Shown here in pieces: positions 34,503 through 47,333 of a stretch of DNA of 64,000 nt; the first letter of the stretch is position 1; each line of letters starts with the position of its first letter. The stretch is from positions 95,375,307-95,439,306 of the forward strand of contig OZ010800.1 in assembly GCA_963932465.1 (NCBI GenBank), read 5' to 3'. The translations under genes were made by a program, and so were the position numbers. The notes beneath the pieces were generated by a model. That model was not told the origin of the DNA, did no database searches, and saw nothing but the letters and a program-made list of their open reading frames with translations. This DNA comes from Maratus speciosus. Its lineage: Eukaryota > Arthropoda > Arachnida > Araneae > Salticidae.

Positions 34503-35191
34503 TTGAAAGCAAGTCATATTATAAAATTCATTTACTTTAAATATTTCTTCATTTTAAGTTTATTTAATCCGTTTCGGTTAAACATTTCTCTATTTTAATT
34601 AATAAAATACTAAAATATTTTGTTCATTTTATATCATTTTTGTGATTTGTGGTATATGAACTGCTGATATGCAGTAAAACAACAGTAGATGAAGCGATCG
34701 TAAAGAACAATGAATGATTACCTTTTTTTATTTTCCAGTCTATGACAAATAGTTAACAAAATTTATGACATATTAATAGATATAAAGTAAATTTATTTAC
34801 TTCTAGGCATATTATTGAAATTATAAAAATATAGAAAAAATGAAAATTTGAAAATTTTTACAATTCGTTTTTTAAATATGGTCCCTTTGCGGCAGTAAAA
34901 TATGTTATTTTATCATAATGAACATTTTCCGGGACATTTCTTATATCTTCATGTAGCCATAGCGTCCTATTAGAAATTGTATTCGTACGTTTAGATAATT
35001 AAAAAATATATTGAAAAAAACAAGTTTTTTCGCGATTTTTTGAAATTTTGGCCCCCTTGCGGCGGTAAAAGATATTATCCGATCGATATAATATTTTACG
35101 AATTTATTCTTTATTACAAAAGGCAACTTTTCCGCCCTATTACATTTCGATTGTAAATATTTCGGTTTTTTCGACCCACCCTGTTGTACAT

Positions 35192-35429
35192 GGTTTTGCA
35201 AGCTTTTAAAAATTTATTTTCTCAAAATAAATTCTTTAAGTAATTTCTAATTCATATCTGGCAGTAAATTATTTTTTGTAATATTTTTTCATACGAAATG
35301 AATAAATCGAAGTATTAATTTCATATTTTTGCTCTTTTTTATTTATATTTTCTGAAATGAAATAAAATGCCTTTTAGCCTACGCATCTACCACAAAGATG
35401 CCTTTTGCCGTACCGTGCTATCTCTTTAG
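35192..35429. other. AT-rich spacer
   Basis: Nothing recognised. Confidence 0.4.
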
Positions 35430-35720
35430 AGACGGTGCAATACAACATGTTGATTGCATCCGACCCGACTCGCGTTTCGTTTTGGGTCGGGTTGGCGCTA
35501 TTTCGCTGATAATTGGTTTCGTGTTGGCGATTTTTCGTTGAGAATCGGTTTCGTATCGGTTTGGCGATTTTTTGTTGAGAATCAGTTTCGTATCGGGTTG
35601 GCGATTTTTTATTAAGAAATCTGTTTCGGGTCGAGTTAAATTTCATGTTTTGGGTTCGGATCAGTTTAGGGTTGTGTTTTGACTCATGCGTGTCGGGTTC
35701 AGGTTTACCCGTTAAATCAG
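35430..35720. repeat. Minisatellite-like GGGTTGGCGATTTTT array
   Basis: Three to four degenerate ~37-bp units with GTTGGCGATTTTT and CGGTTTCGTATCGG. Similar CGGGTTCGGG-type low complexity occurs at 38830-39000, where it sits near a hAT-like end. Open frames here are composition artefacts. Confidence 0.7.
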
Positions 35721-36065
35721 AAGTTAAATCAATATTTTTCAAGTTAAAAATTAATATACAATAAGACCTCCATAATATACATTACCGAAAAGCGGGCATC
35801 TCTATTTACGGGAAATTTTTATATTTGTGTGATCATAGCTTTGAATAGTGTGTACCTCCCAATCTACACACACATAACATGTGTATGCGTGTATAAAATA
35901 TCACAAGCACGATGCATGTGTTCTTGTGCGCATGAAAAACGAAAAGTTGCTAATTCATTTTTTCATATTTTGGAAGAAGGAAAAATGGTTCTTAAGGAAA
36001 GGATAAACTATTACCACATTTCTTATATATTTTTTATTTCTCGTGCAGTAAATTAAATACTATAC

Positions 36066-36260
36066 AAGGTGTCCAATCTCAACGGTCTCCAATGGTATAT
36101 TTCTAAACCGTTAGTCATACAAATATAGCTCCAATTACAAAAATGCTTAAAACGAGGCAAAAAAAAATATTTTAACAGTCGATTGATCAATTAAAATATT
36201 TCTTAAAATGTTTCAGAATCTAAATTTTTATATGGCCTCCGATCCTATCAGGTATTTTAG
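36066..36260 (+). repeat. Dispersed repeat; relatives at 38270-38455 (inverted) and 40420-40600
   Basis: Shares TCCAATTACAAAAATG and CTCAACGGTCTCCAATGG-like segments in the same order with the complement of 38270-38455; 40420-40600 resembles the ATAACTTATA...AAATTTTGTAA part. Confidence 0.65.
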
Positions 36261-36489
36261 TTTAATATTCCCTATTACACTAACACGTAAGATGGAAAAA
36301 ACCCATTCATCTAATACTAAATTTATCCAAGTTATGAAACTGGCATAACTTATGCTAATTTTCTGCATCTGAACATAGATGTGTTAGGTCATGAATCAAC
36401 GGATCGTACACAAAGTGCATAAAATATTAGGACTTATTTCACGTGTACATCTCTACATTGCAGCCGCAGGGGGCATTTCGAGCAAGTTT

Positions 36490-37240
36490 TAAGGAAACTT
36501 TCATTTTTTACTTTCTTCTATCTTTACAAGAAGAAAGTATTGGATTCATGAAAATTTTCGAATTCCGGTTTTTGACGGACTTACACGTTTTAGAGGTCCG
36601 AGATCCCAAAAAACATGTGTTTACAAAATGTTTGTATCTGAGTGAGTCTGTCTGTATGTGACACAAATTTTGTGGGCGGTCTATCTCAAGAACTAATGAA
36701 GGAAATTTAATAAAACTTCAGATTCAATTAGACCCTGACATAATTTGGTGCTGATTACTTTTTAGTATAAATCACCCAACATGTGGTAACGTGCGCAACG
36801 CTGCATTTTTGACGATTTATTCAATAGCTATATCTGAAGCACGGATTTTCATCAAACTTCAGACTCCGTTAGTCCTTGATATACTTTTGTTCTGACTACT
36901 GTTTGATGCAAATCGCCAAGCAGGTGGCGCTGCTATGCTGCATTTTTCACGATTTCCGCAATAGCTGTATCTCAAAAGCTAATGCATGAAATTTTATCAA
37001 ACTTAAAATTCCGCTAATCCCTGATATAAACTGGTGTTGATTACTTTTTGGTGTAAATCGACCAACAGGTGACGCTGCTATGCAGATTTTTTTACGATTT
37101 CGGCAGAAACTCTTTCTCAAAACCTAATGCACGGATTTTTAACGAACTTCAGATTCAGTTGGAAGTTGACATAAGTTGTACCAGATAAGATTTTGGTGTA
37201 AATCACCTAACCGATGACGCTGCTATGCTGCATTTTCAGG
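36490..37240 (+). repeat. Tandem array of about 140-bp units with GAAAGTATTG tip
   Basis: About four units, marked by TATCTC-type cores at about 36681, 36828, 36966 and 37106 and by GGTGACGCTGCTATGC-like segments. The left part has ACTTTCTTCTATCTTTACAAG and a GTCTGTCTGTATGTG tract. It is the forward counterpart of the array inside the hAT at 10230-10890. Confidence 0.85.
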
Positions 37241-37689
37241 AAGTATTAACATGTTTGAGATGAAACAAAGTTTTGGGATTGCCACATCCGACTAGTTTTT
37301 AGTAAGTTTTACATTATATAATCTAACTGCATTTTAAGACATGTTCCATTTTTCAAGTTACGACTTTGCTTTTCATCATTTCATTTATCAAAATTCTGCT
37401 ATTTTTTAACTTATATCTTTAGTACATGTTGTGTATTTTTCTTTAATATGTCAGAATAAAAATAGATTTCAAATTTATATTGTAATGTTAATTTTACTGT
37501 CAACTAATATATTACTTTAAATCTGACGATTATTTATGTTTCTAGTAAATTTGTGAATGACCTCCATTTCGCAGCAAAAAAGATGCTCCAACTTTAAACA
37601 GCTATCACTCGGTCTGTTTTTATCTTTCATCGTAGAAGAATGGGACTTTTTTCTGTCTTACTTATAGTATATATATAACTCGGTTTATG
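37241..37689. other. Spacer
   Basis: Nothing recognised. Confidence 0.4.
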
Positions 37690-38195
37690 GCGTCAGATGC
37701 CGCCATCAGAAAAATCTACAAGAGTCGTTTTTTTCCAGTCAAGGGTCCATTCCTCTTCCAGACCTCTATCTCTCACTGCCTTTGAAATATCATGCATCCA
37801 GTTCTTTCGTGGTCTACCCCGTTTCCATTTTTGTTTGTTTCATAGTTGAATGTGATTTTGGGTAGTCTTTCATCATTCATTCTTTTGACATGACCATACC
37901 AGATTAATTGCTTTTTTTTAATATCATCTAATAGGGTTCCCTTTATTTTCATCATTTCCTTGATTCTGTCATTTTTTATTCTTTCCATGCTTGATATCCT
38001 GCATGATTTTCTTGGGGCGTCTATTTCTACTGCCGCTAATTTCTTTCTTTCTGTCTCCATAATTCTCCATCCTTCTGCTCGATATAACAATATGCTCTTT
38101 ACAATAGAGTTGTATATATTATACTTTCTTTTCCTAGAGATCTGTTTACTCCACCAAATAGAATTTAATAGTTTTACAGCCTTTCTCCCCTGACA
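37690..38195 (-). pseudogene. LINE reverse-transcriptase C-terminal fragment
   Basis: Frames on minus read GRKAVKLLNSIWWSKQISRK (about 38190-38130), IVKSILLYRAEGWRI, AAVEIDAPRKSCRIS, KKKQLIWYGHVKRMNDERLP (to about 37865) and, after a frameshift near 37820, GRPRKNWMHDISKAVRDRGL. This is the C-terminal tail of RTE/CR1-like non-LTR retrotransposon proteins (ILxYGxExW, W-GHV-RM, GRPRKxWxD). The upstream polymerase is absent, as expected of a 5'-truncated LINE insertion. The end near 37660-37690 is a TATA-rich simple tail. Confidence 0.8.
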
Positions 38196-38816
38196 AATTC
38201 TGTATTTATAGTATTTATAGTACTTATAGTATAATTCTGTACTTAAGATATTTTTACTAACTATAACTTATAGGACTGCAGAACCGTATAGAAATTTAAA
38301 TTTTGTAATTTTTTAAAGAATGATTTTATTGACCCACATCGCTTTTAAAATACTTCTGTTATAACATAAAACATTTTTGTAATTGGAACTATATGTCTAT
38401 GCCTAGCGGTTTGGGAATTTGTCACTGGACACCATTGAGAGTTGAGACCGTATATATTCATGCATATTCAAATACGTATTTTCTTCATTAGAAACATACT
38501 TGTGCTCAAACTTTTTATGAAAATGCCAACAAACCCGAATTTCAAAAAACCTATATGTTACCCGCAATAATTATTGTAGTGTGAACCCGACCCGCTGGAG
38601 GGAAATTAGAGCCCTCCTGAACAGAAAAGAGAAAATTAGAGATAACGCGGCCTGATGTATAACTCTACTCAACGATCCCGATATGTCCGTTACTCAGAGG
38701 TTTTACTATATTTCAATATTAAAAAAGTTAGATTTGTCCATTTTTCTATATAAAAGATAAAATTGGTGTTAGAAATGTAATTGTAGATTACTTTTCTAAT
38801 TGCTTTAAAACATGAT

Positions 38817-39045
38817 TTACTTCTCTTTCATTTCGGGTTCGTATCGGCTAAACAATTGGAGCATTTCGGGTTCGGGTTGAAATATGTCGAGTTCGGGGCG
38901 GGTTGAGTTTCGCCGAAAATTATTTTGGCGGCTTCGGAATCGAGGAACGTTTTTTGGCGGGTTCGGGTCGGGCTGCGGGTTGACTTCAAATGGAATTTTC
39001 GGGTTCGTGACGCGGACAACCCGACCTGCACAGGACTCATCTCTA
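38817..39045 (-). mobile_element. hAT-like element end, partner not found
   Basis: On the minus strand it starts TAGAGATGAGTCCTGTGCAG followed by GTCGGGTTG and CGGGTTC-rich sequence. Its tip resembles the neighbour at 39077-40164 (TAGAGATCTGCACGGG), from which it is separated by about 30 bp. The other end was not seen. Confidence 0.5.
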
Positions 39046-39076
39046 GATAAAACAAACCACTCTCCGCACTGTACCC

Positions 39077-40164
39077 TAGAGGTCTGCACGTGCCGAAATT
39101 TCCAGGATAGGGCCTGGCCCGACTCATAGAAACAAAAATACGGCCCGACCCGGCCCGTATAAAAAAATTATTGGCCCGACACAGCCCGGAATAACAGCTA
39201 AAAGTTCGACCCGAGCCCTGCCCGGCCGGCCGGAAAAAAGTTAAAATCTCGGCACGAGCCAGGCCCGGCCTGGCCCGAGTGAATTTCAAGGAAACATTTA
39301 TTTTTACGTCGATTTGGTTAAAAATTTGTCTCGTTCAAGGAGTTCTGACCAAAAATATTTATCTTAACTTTTTTTTTCATGTTTCTAAACTTCATTTTTA
39401 TAAAAGTGCCGCAAGCTGCGCTATTTATTTCTTTAATGAATTGCTATTTATTGTAAGTAAATGTTTCAGTTAGCATTAATATCGTTAATCGATATTCATG
39501 TATTGAAGTGTTAAAAATCTGAAAAATTTTATACAGTAAAATCTTCTAAAACTCAATTACATAGGGAAAAAAATATGTTATAGACAAGTTCCCGTCTTAG
39601 CAAGTGTAAATGTATTATATGTTCTTTTCTTATGTATTAGTATATTAATTTGTCATGTATCAACACGTTTTTTTCAGTTTACAACAGGATTCCGCCATAG
39701 GCAGGTTCTTTTCACACGTTTTACTATATTTAGATTTAGTTATATTTTAATTAGCGTAGAAATTTACTATTCTTTAAAAATAATAACTTTAACGTTTAAT
39801 TGTAGAATTACGGCGATTCAAAAATGTATGCATTTTTTGCAAAAATCTTTGGGCCAGGCTTAATTTTACTGACCTTTGAACTAGGCTACACCGAGACAAT
39901 GATTTTCATACGGGCTGGCCTTTTGGGTCGTGAATACTAGGAAAGAAACGAGTCCCGGCTCTGTACAGAAAAAATAAGTTAGGCCCGGTCCGGCCCGATT
40001 CTGCCGGAAAAAGTAAGTCCCGTATGCGGCACGGCCCAAGCCTTCACACAAATGTTTGGCCCGGGCCCGACCCGAGTGTCGCGGATAAAAATAGGCCCGA
40101 GCACGGCCCACGGGCCGGTCTGTGCTCGGTCTTCGGGCCACGGGCCGGCCCGTGCAGATCTCTA
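39077..40164. mobile_element. Non-autonomous hAT element with GGCCCG-rich ends
   Basis: 1088 bp, tips TAGAGGTCTGCACG and the complement of TAGAGATCTGCACG, flanked by the 8-bp duplication CTGTACCC (39069-39076, 40165-40172). Both ends carry degenerate CCCGGCC/GGCCCGA repeats for about 200 bp; the core 39300-39860 is AT-rich and non-coding. Open frames in the ends are repeat artefacts. Confidence 0.93.
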
Positions 40165-40172
40165 CTGTACCC

Positions 40173-42337
40173 TATTCATATATTGCTTGTATTTAAGAAC
40201 ACGTCTCCGTGTCTTCCAAAGCTTTCGAAATAATACATGAAACCATCAGAAACAAACTAAATTCTAGTACGTATATGAAACCCTTCATTCCACTTCATTC
40301 AATACCAAAAACGTATAAATAGTGTCAGAAAAAGCTCAAACACATGGCATTCGTATAATTATACTAAATAAGGGTATTCATCGTAGATGAATGAAAATTT
40401 TACCGTTTTAATTTTTCGGGTATGAAAAGTTTATTCTAAATATAACTTATAAAGCCGCAGGGACCGTAAAAAATTAAAATTTTGTAACTTAAAAAAAATA
40501 ATAACTATTTTGTCGGAAATGGATTTACATACGATAAAGTAAACCATTTGAATTTTTTTTATATAAGCTATATCTCTAAAACTAATGGTTTACAAATTAA
40601 TTATTAGTTAACAATAAAACGATGTACCATGCATTAAAAATATCAATATATAAGTGTAACGTAATGCTCGTTATTGTTATTTCTAACCCCCAAAAATACT
40701 CAAGTTTAATTTCTAAATACATTTGTCAAAAAATATATAAATTTTGTAAAAATTGGCATATTTCATTGTACTTAAATAATATATGTGAATTCTTTAGTTC
40801 TAAATTCGAGTGAATCAAAATTCACTAACTAAATGTACGGGTTTGATTTTTACCAAAAATTTAAATTAAAAAAATGAATATCATTGATTACCCAACTTTA
40901 CAAGATAAATCCAAAACATTTTAGAATATTAAACTGTACTCATTCAGAAATAATTAAATTGCTATTCATCATTAACAACTATATTAAACTTTTCTGTTAA
41001 TAACTAATTTTACCTATCTCATTAATAATTAAATTGCTTCTGATAGCGAATGCAAGTGCTAATTTCTCACAGTAATTGAGTTCTAGAAAATTTAATTAGA
41101 TAATTTCTAACTTCCTACTCGTAACTGTTGATATTTTTCTACTTGATTAACCGACGGAGGTAATACAATCAATTGTAGCATGAATTTTATCGGGAATTAA
41201 TTCCTGTCAATCAATAGTATATGAGGATTATGTTTAATGAACTCTACATCTGACAAATCAACTGCTTCTTTGGAGAGTGAATAAAAAAATAAATTATGAT
41301 TCCGACTATATTTTGATGAAACGTATCTTTTCACTAATAGGGAGCGAGAAAATTTCAAATGTCGAAAATTGGAATGAAGTTTAATCGTAGATTAGGAAGT
41401 TTAATCTCAATTATGACTATTATTTTTTTGAATTTATTTATTTACAATTTATTGAAATAAAAATGTTTGCAAAATTCTAAAAAACAATAATAAAAATTTT
41501 ATTTTTGTACGGAAAAGAAAATGTTGCAAAACAGATTTACACGATTTTGAAGTTCATATTCCATACTTTTGAGTTGTTATTTCTTCTTTATACTGCTAAT
41601 TAAGTTGTTTCTCTACTATACCTGAAACACAAAAAAAAACTTGTAATTTTTTTCTAAATTATAATAAAATATTCAAAATCCATAAATAGTTATCTTCTTC
41701 TCTGTTATAACTCGAAAATATTTTTGTCTGTTTGTTTGTATTTCAAGTATAGATTTAAGAGAGTTTTATTTCCTTTGTTTAAATTAAACATGTAAATCCG
41801 TAAACTAACTATAAACCTGCTAACCTATTAACTACACAGCTGTTAATTAAATAAAATTAGAACAACTTTTATGTTTTTCACCCTAAGATGCATCCCAATG
41901 TATCCTGTTTCCCATAAGGATATCAGAAAATCTTGAAATCTTTCGTAATACCTGTTGTCAGATTTCATTCCTTATTAAATCCATGTGTTTTTTCATTCAT
42001 TTACATTACTTTGCCAGGAAATACTTATTATTTTCGAATTTCAATATCCGTCAATGATGCCGGATACAAATATTTAGTTATTTTCTTTTTCATGTCATTA
42101 AAAAGTATGGTGAATTTTTCTAAACAAAACTTGTAAAGATATTAACATGCTGAAAGTTTTTATAAAACAAATATCTACTTTCTTCTTGCTAATTTTGTGT
42201 CATCGATACTTTTGTACTATTTAATTGTTTAACCCCTTAACGGTCGCTTAATATTTGGAAAAAACATCAAAAAAGTACCTATTTTTTTTATTACAAAAAT
42301 TGAATAATTATAAGGTTTCTATATAAAATATGCAATT

Positions 42338-42339
<2 letters not shown>
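40173..42339. other. AT-rich non-coding stretch
   Basis: No gene recognised. The 192- and 204-base frames at 40622 and 41933 have no known domain. Confidence 0.5.

Positions 42340-42378
<39 letters not shown>
42340..42378. repeat. T-tract, 39 nt
   Basis: Homopolymer; could mark the tail of a minus-strand retroposon, but none was identified beside it. Confidence 0.95.
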
Positions 42379-42379
<1 letters not shown>

Positions 42380-43480
42380 GCCAAAAAAAAGATGTTATAG
42401 AACAAATTCACATTTGTTGAAAAGCCATCATTCTGTGTTTTAATGTTTGCTTTATACCATACAAATTATTGTGAATAAGACCTTTATTTTTCATTTACTT
42501 ATCATTATGAAACAAATTTTTACAAATAATATTTGAAATAATATAATATACATAAAATTTTGATTATTAATATTCTTTCAAGTGTGATACATTTCGAAAC
42601 ATTCATTACAAAGTCCAACATCACAATCAGCGCTAAATACCAAACCTAAATGCTAATATTCAAACACTTCACACCGAAATGCCAGTTAAATTTTTCTGGT
42701 TTCAGAAGTTTTTTCCAGCAATAAATCTCCACCCGGAAATATGATGAGAAATAACGAACGACACCAGCCCGTGATATTGACGGGAGCAAGAATTAAGGGG
42801 ATAAATTGAAATCTTCATAATTTAAAGTTATTGTTCGAGATAGCATTTGTTGATTTTAAATACTGCAAAAGTAATTTTTTTTCAATTTTGCAATAAATAA
42901 TATATGCCCATTTGAACTATTTCGCGATCCCTACAATCCCATACATGAGAAGATTCATACTAATTTTCTCTGAAATGGCTTACAATACTATTAGATTTTA
43001 TCATTGCCTGCAATTTATACAGTATTTTCATTTAAATTTTGCATTATGTTCATTACATGTTTGAAAAGAATTAGTACTTTCCTCTTCATATGAAGTTAAT
43101 TTTGACGTCATTAAAATAAGTTTTTAATTTTGGCCTTATTTAATTAAAAATATGATAGTTAATTCATTAAAAATCTGAAAAATCGTTTTATTACTCTTAT
43201 ATTGAACATACATTTCAATGTTTTTGGCATCATATAAGAATAATAAGAAAAATAAATCTGAAATAATATATGTTTAAAAATTTATTGTTACGTGTTGTTA
43301 CTTTGTAAAATCATGTGTATTTTTTTTTTCTTTCACTGAGGTTTTTTTCAGATGAAGAAATTGTTAATTTAGAATTTTTAAATTTGTCCGTGATGCTGGA
43401 AGCATATATACGAATAATAGTTACTTTTTTTTCGTTTCAAATAAAATAAAATAAATAAGAGTGTAATTTTCTTTTAAATA
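42379..43480. other. AT-rich non-coding stretch
   Basis: Nothing recognised apart from weak similarity of 43330-43420 to 1386-1480. Confidence 0.4.
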
Positions 43481-44904
43481 CTAGGGGGCTCGGCCCCCTA
43501 CGAGCTACGCTCGCCAACCCCCGTCCAGACACCGCAGGCTCTAAATGCACGCTAATTTGATCGGCTTTAAAAAGGTTTCAAAAGATTGAATTATAATTTA
43601 AAAAACAGTGGCGATATCCCTATAAACGAATTTCTATTCATTTCTCTTTGATTGGGGAATTTTAACGCCAAATCCGCTTCGGTACTACTTGATTATCCCG
43701 TCGACCAATTTCGCCAAATTATATAAATCGCCAAACCACTCGCCAAATTATACAAATTGACATAATTTTTATTTTAAATAACGAAAGAACAAATAAATTC
43801 GTACAACATTAATAAAAATACAAATAAAACGTCGAAATAAAAATAACTTGATGACGTAGACACGTGTAACAACATTTCAAAATAAGCTAATATAAAAGGA
43901 ATTAAGTAAACAGAGTCTTTGTCTCCTGGTATTTTTTAACAAAGAGAAAAGAAAGTTCTTTTAAATGAGACATTTTAAATTAATCGTTTTTAATCTGACG
44001 TAATTTTTACCAAGCTATTCTTTCTCTTTAAAATAATCACGTGAAAGTACTTTTGTTAGCAATGAAATATTATTTGCGCTTTCCTAACAAAAATAGTTGA
44101 AAATATCCTCTCAAAATATTAAATAAATGTCTAGCGCAATTTCTAAATATAAAATTTTTTGCAATATTATTTTGTGTTCATTTTATGCAATAACTATAAT
44201 GTGACGTAAATATGACGTAATTTCTCCTAAGACTTCTAACGCATGTTAATGAATTTATTATTTTACAATATCCTTTCTCTTTTAAAATTCACGTGCATAC
44301 TTTTTATGGCGTAATTTTTAATAAGTTCCTGCTTTTTATACGTAATTATATTTAATTCTAATTTGAAAGTTTTTTTCCTGTTTATAATAGTCACGTGTAA
44401 ATAAATTTTTAATTTCAAGCAAACATTATTGCTTGCGCTTTTTATACAGTTGGCAACCGTTTAAATTAGTACAATTTTCTGAAATCTGTAAAAAATATCT
44501 CTAGAAAGGCTGAAAGTTTGAATTTAAAATAGAAATAAAACCTGAAAAAATGAGTCAAAATAAAAAAATTAATGCAATCTGCACTCCGGCAAATTCTAAT
44601 GCATAAAATGATCTAAAAATGATTACACTGCTATGTATAGTTTTTGCTGCTATAAAACTTTTTTAGTGGAACGATTTTGTCCAAATTTAGCATTAAATAT
44701 CTCTTAAAATAATTCTTCGATTTGAAAACTGTCTCCATCAGCGTGTTTATCAAACATTTCTGTATAAAACCACCGATTTTCATATTTTTGTACGCATTAT
44801 TTTTCTTAATATTAACGAAGAAAGACCTCCTGTCACAAAAAATTCAAAACTGGCGGCGGCGGCGGCGGTGACAGCGGTAGTTACTTTTTTTTAGAATAGA
44901 GAGA
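43481..44904 (-). mobile_element. Helitron, non-autonomous (minus strand)
   Basis: On minus it begins TCTCTCTATTCTAAAAAAAA at 44904 after a host A and ends CTAG at 43484-43481 before a host T. The 3' end has two stem-loops: CGAGC-GTA-GCTCG and AGGGGGC-CGA-GCCCCCT, the second overlapping the CT of CTAG. A GGC repeat lies at 44852-44868 near the 5' end. 1424 bp, AT-rich interior with no RepHel coding. Confidence 0.8.
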
Positions 44905-45947
44905 TTCGTGAATGGATATATTATGTTCAATTCAAAAATCTTAAATTTTTCTATGAAAATGCTGTCGTATGATAATATATTTTTTCTTATATTGTGTCAT
45001 TACTATACTACTATACTTTTTTTGCTTAAATTTAAATATAAGAATGCTAATAAGAAATATGTGAAGTAGATTTTTTTAAACTAGACATCAGTTCTTGTTG
45101 TTTTTTAACCGTTAACTGTCAAAATGCTCTTCTAGTGTGTGTGAAGGGGGGGGGGAAGTCACACTTTCGCGATAATTACAATAATTTTATACGACTTTTT
45201 TTGCAGTATTTAATTGCAAAAATTTTGAGATTAGATAAGGTGAGATTTTCTATGTAAAATTATCTTGTACAGAGTATGCAAAATTCCGGAATTTTGGAAA
45301 ACAGTACCTTTACAGAATAAATTTTGCCTTATCTAACATAAAATTAAAACAGGCAGACAAAGTTTGTCAGAAGTAGTGCAAAAATATATAAACGAAATGT
45401 AACTGACACCCGTCGTGAAGGTCTAATGTCCCCGTGACTGGACCTTTTGATCGTTAAGTGTTAAGTATTACACGGGTAAACATTACAGAAGTTTGCAACT
45501 ACACAACAATTATTTTATTTTATACTATACACTTTCTTTGATATATGAAAAATGTTTAGCTGCAGAGCACTAAAATGGCGGTAAGTTATTTAATACTTCT
45601 ATTTTCTAATAATAAATAATAATAAATAATATGTCAACTAATGTTCCTGAGTGTATAAAGTATCTATGTTTATATTTTTCTATAAAGATGTAAAAGGAAA
45701 TTGTAGATCAATGTTTTATTTTCTATAGCTCGCACAAAATAGTTAAATCTGTTTTAGCAAGTTAAAAAACATAAATAATAATAATATATGAGAAAGCTAT
45801 TTGTCATTATTAATGGAAGATTCCTATTTCTAAGGCCGTAAAGTAGGACTTTTTTAAAGACTTTTTACTCTCAATAGAAGATCAATAAAACAATTCCGGA
45901 GTTTTTTAGCTAAAAGATATATGTTTTTTGCTGTTTAGACATTTTTT
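44905..45947. other. Non-coding stretch
   Basis: No gene. ATGGCG followed by GTAAGT near 45573-45584 looks like a start codon plus splice donor but is too short to judge. Confidence 0.35.
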
Positions 45948-46790
45948 TTGTTTGTAAAAAATAAGAAAACAGGTGACGGTATCCTTATTTTAAAACGCGT
46001 GAGCGCAGAGTGGAAGACTGTGCTCGGGGTAGGAACGTTACTCGAAGACTCATTTGACACCCAAAATCGAAACGTATTAAGAAACGCAATTAAATTTTCG
46101 GATCCCCAACCTATGTATCTGGTAAAGAAAGTAACAATAAAAATCGCTATAGATATATCGCTCCTTTCGCCACAATCTTATGTCAAAAGAATCCTAAAAC
46201 GCGTCTGATGCAACAGTGGCACTACGACTTTGATTAATCAGAGAAGGGAGGCTACACTTATGACGTGATCCCAGTGGTATCTAGCATTCTCCTAACATTA
46301 ATACTTTAATACACTGCCTTCTTAACAGGACATGGCCCATACCTGACATACCTGCATCAGTTTAAAATACCGCGCACCCCCAACTGTGAATATCGGGCAT
46401 ATATATCAACCGGAAACTTCTGTTGCGCTTCCTCAAATACGGATTCGACTCCTGGACAAAAGCAATATTCACTCGAATTCAATATCTTACCATCCATTGT
46501 CGCATAGCAGGTATGTTTTCGGCAATGAACTCTAAACTGTTTTCTATTTGTAGGAAGTTTGTCCATGGTATGCCTGTTTCCTCCACGCCCCTTGGCGTGT
46601 TATTCGGCGCATTGCGCTCCGGCAGAATTTTGTATTTTTTTAAACATTCACAAAGGGACTGGATGGAACATCTTTGTTCCAGAAACCTAATTCCTTCATC
46701 TGAACAGTCCCTCTTAGACAGCCAAACAAATAACTTGAAATTGACACAAAGAAAACAAAATGGAGCTTAGTTGTAATTCGATCTACTGAT
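45948..46790. other. GC-richer block with unassigned open frames
   Basis: Less AT-rich than the surroundings, with frames of 86 codons (plus, 45948-46208), 115 codons (plus, 46423-46770) and 69 codons (minus, 46357-46566). The minus frame has four Cys (VHCRKHTCYATMDG, EYCFCPGVES). No family recognised. The composition suggests an old gene fragment or element body; strand uncertain. Confidence 0.3.
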
Positions 46791-47333
46791 TTCGAGGGGT
46801 TTGTTTCAACTTTAAAGTCTTGGTGGGAAAATATTTAACAGTTACATTGTTAACATAAATTAGACTCGAGGTCACGAAAAATGTTTTTTATAAATGGTTA
46901 ATCAGTTTGAACGCTATGCTGCTCTGCTTACTAAAACATAGTTTCTCCAATAACGAGGATTAATTTTACACTGTGAATACTCAGCATACGAATATTTTCT
47001 CCATTCAAATAACCGTAATATCATAACTAATTTTAATAATCCAAAATCGTTTCAGATAATTATTGTAAAAACTTCAGGGATACAAAACACGTAAAAAATA
47101 TAATAATCTATTTTTTGATCCTAGTAATGGGAAATATCCCCTTTTTTTGTCAAACCAATTTTCAATCAAATATCAAATCAAAAAATCACTATTTTTAATT
47201 TTGACATTATTTAACAATAAAATGGAAAAGTTAACTTAATAAAAATCAGAAGTACTTCTTATATTTATTCAAAATACTCAGTTTCCAACATTACAAAAAT
47301 ATAGTAAAACAAAATTTAAATATTCGGTGATAC
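46791..47333. other. AT-rich spacer
   Basis: Nothing recognised. Confidence 0.4.

Larger units (their letters stand above)
32884..35183. mobile_element. 2.3-kb fold-back element with 8-bp target duplication
   Basis: Right tip complement is CAGGGTGGGTCGAAAAAACC; the left tip differs at the first base (T for C). TTGTACAT flanks both sides (32876-32883, 35184-35191). Arms of about 0.95 kb are inverted copies, with 85-90% identity by eye, separated by a loop of roughly 0.3 kb (about 33900-34180). The loop and arms encode parts of a conserved protein. An 8-bp duplication is typical of hAT and P superfamilies; the class here is unassigned. Confidence 0.9.

Noticed and set aside
35374..35742. 122-codon Asn/Thr/Arg-rich frame
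   Set aside because: It is the translation of a ~37-bp minisatellite-like repeat.
38828..39289. 153-codon frame on minus
   Set aside because: It runs across CGGGTT/GGCCCG repeats of two hAT-like elements and their boundary, so it is a composition artefact.
45573..45584. First exon (ATGGCG followed by GTAAGT)
   Set aside because: Six coding bases cannot be told from chance without transcript data.
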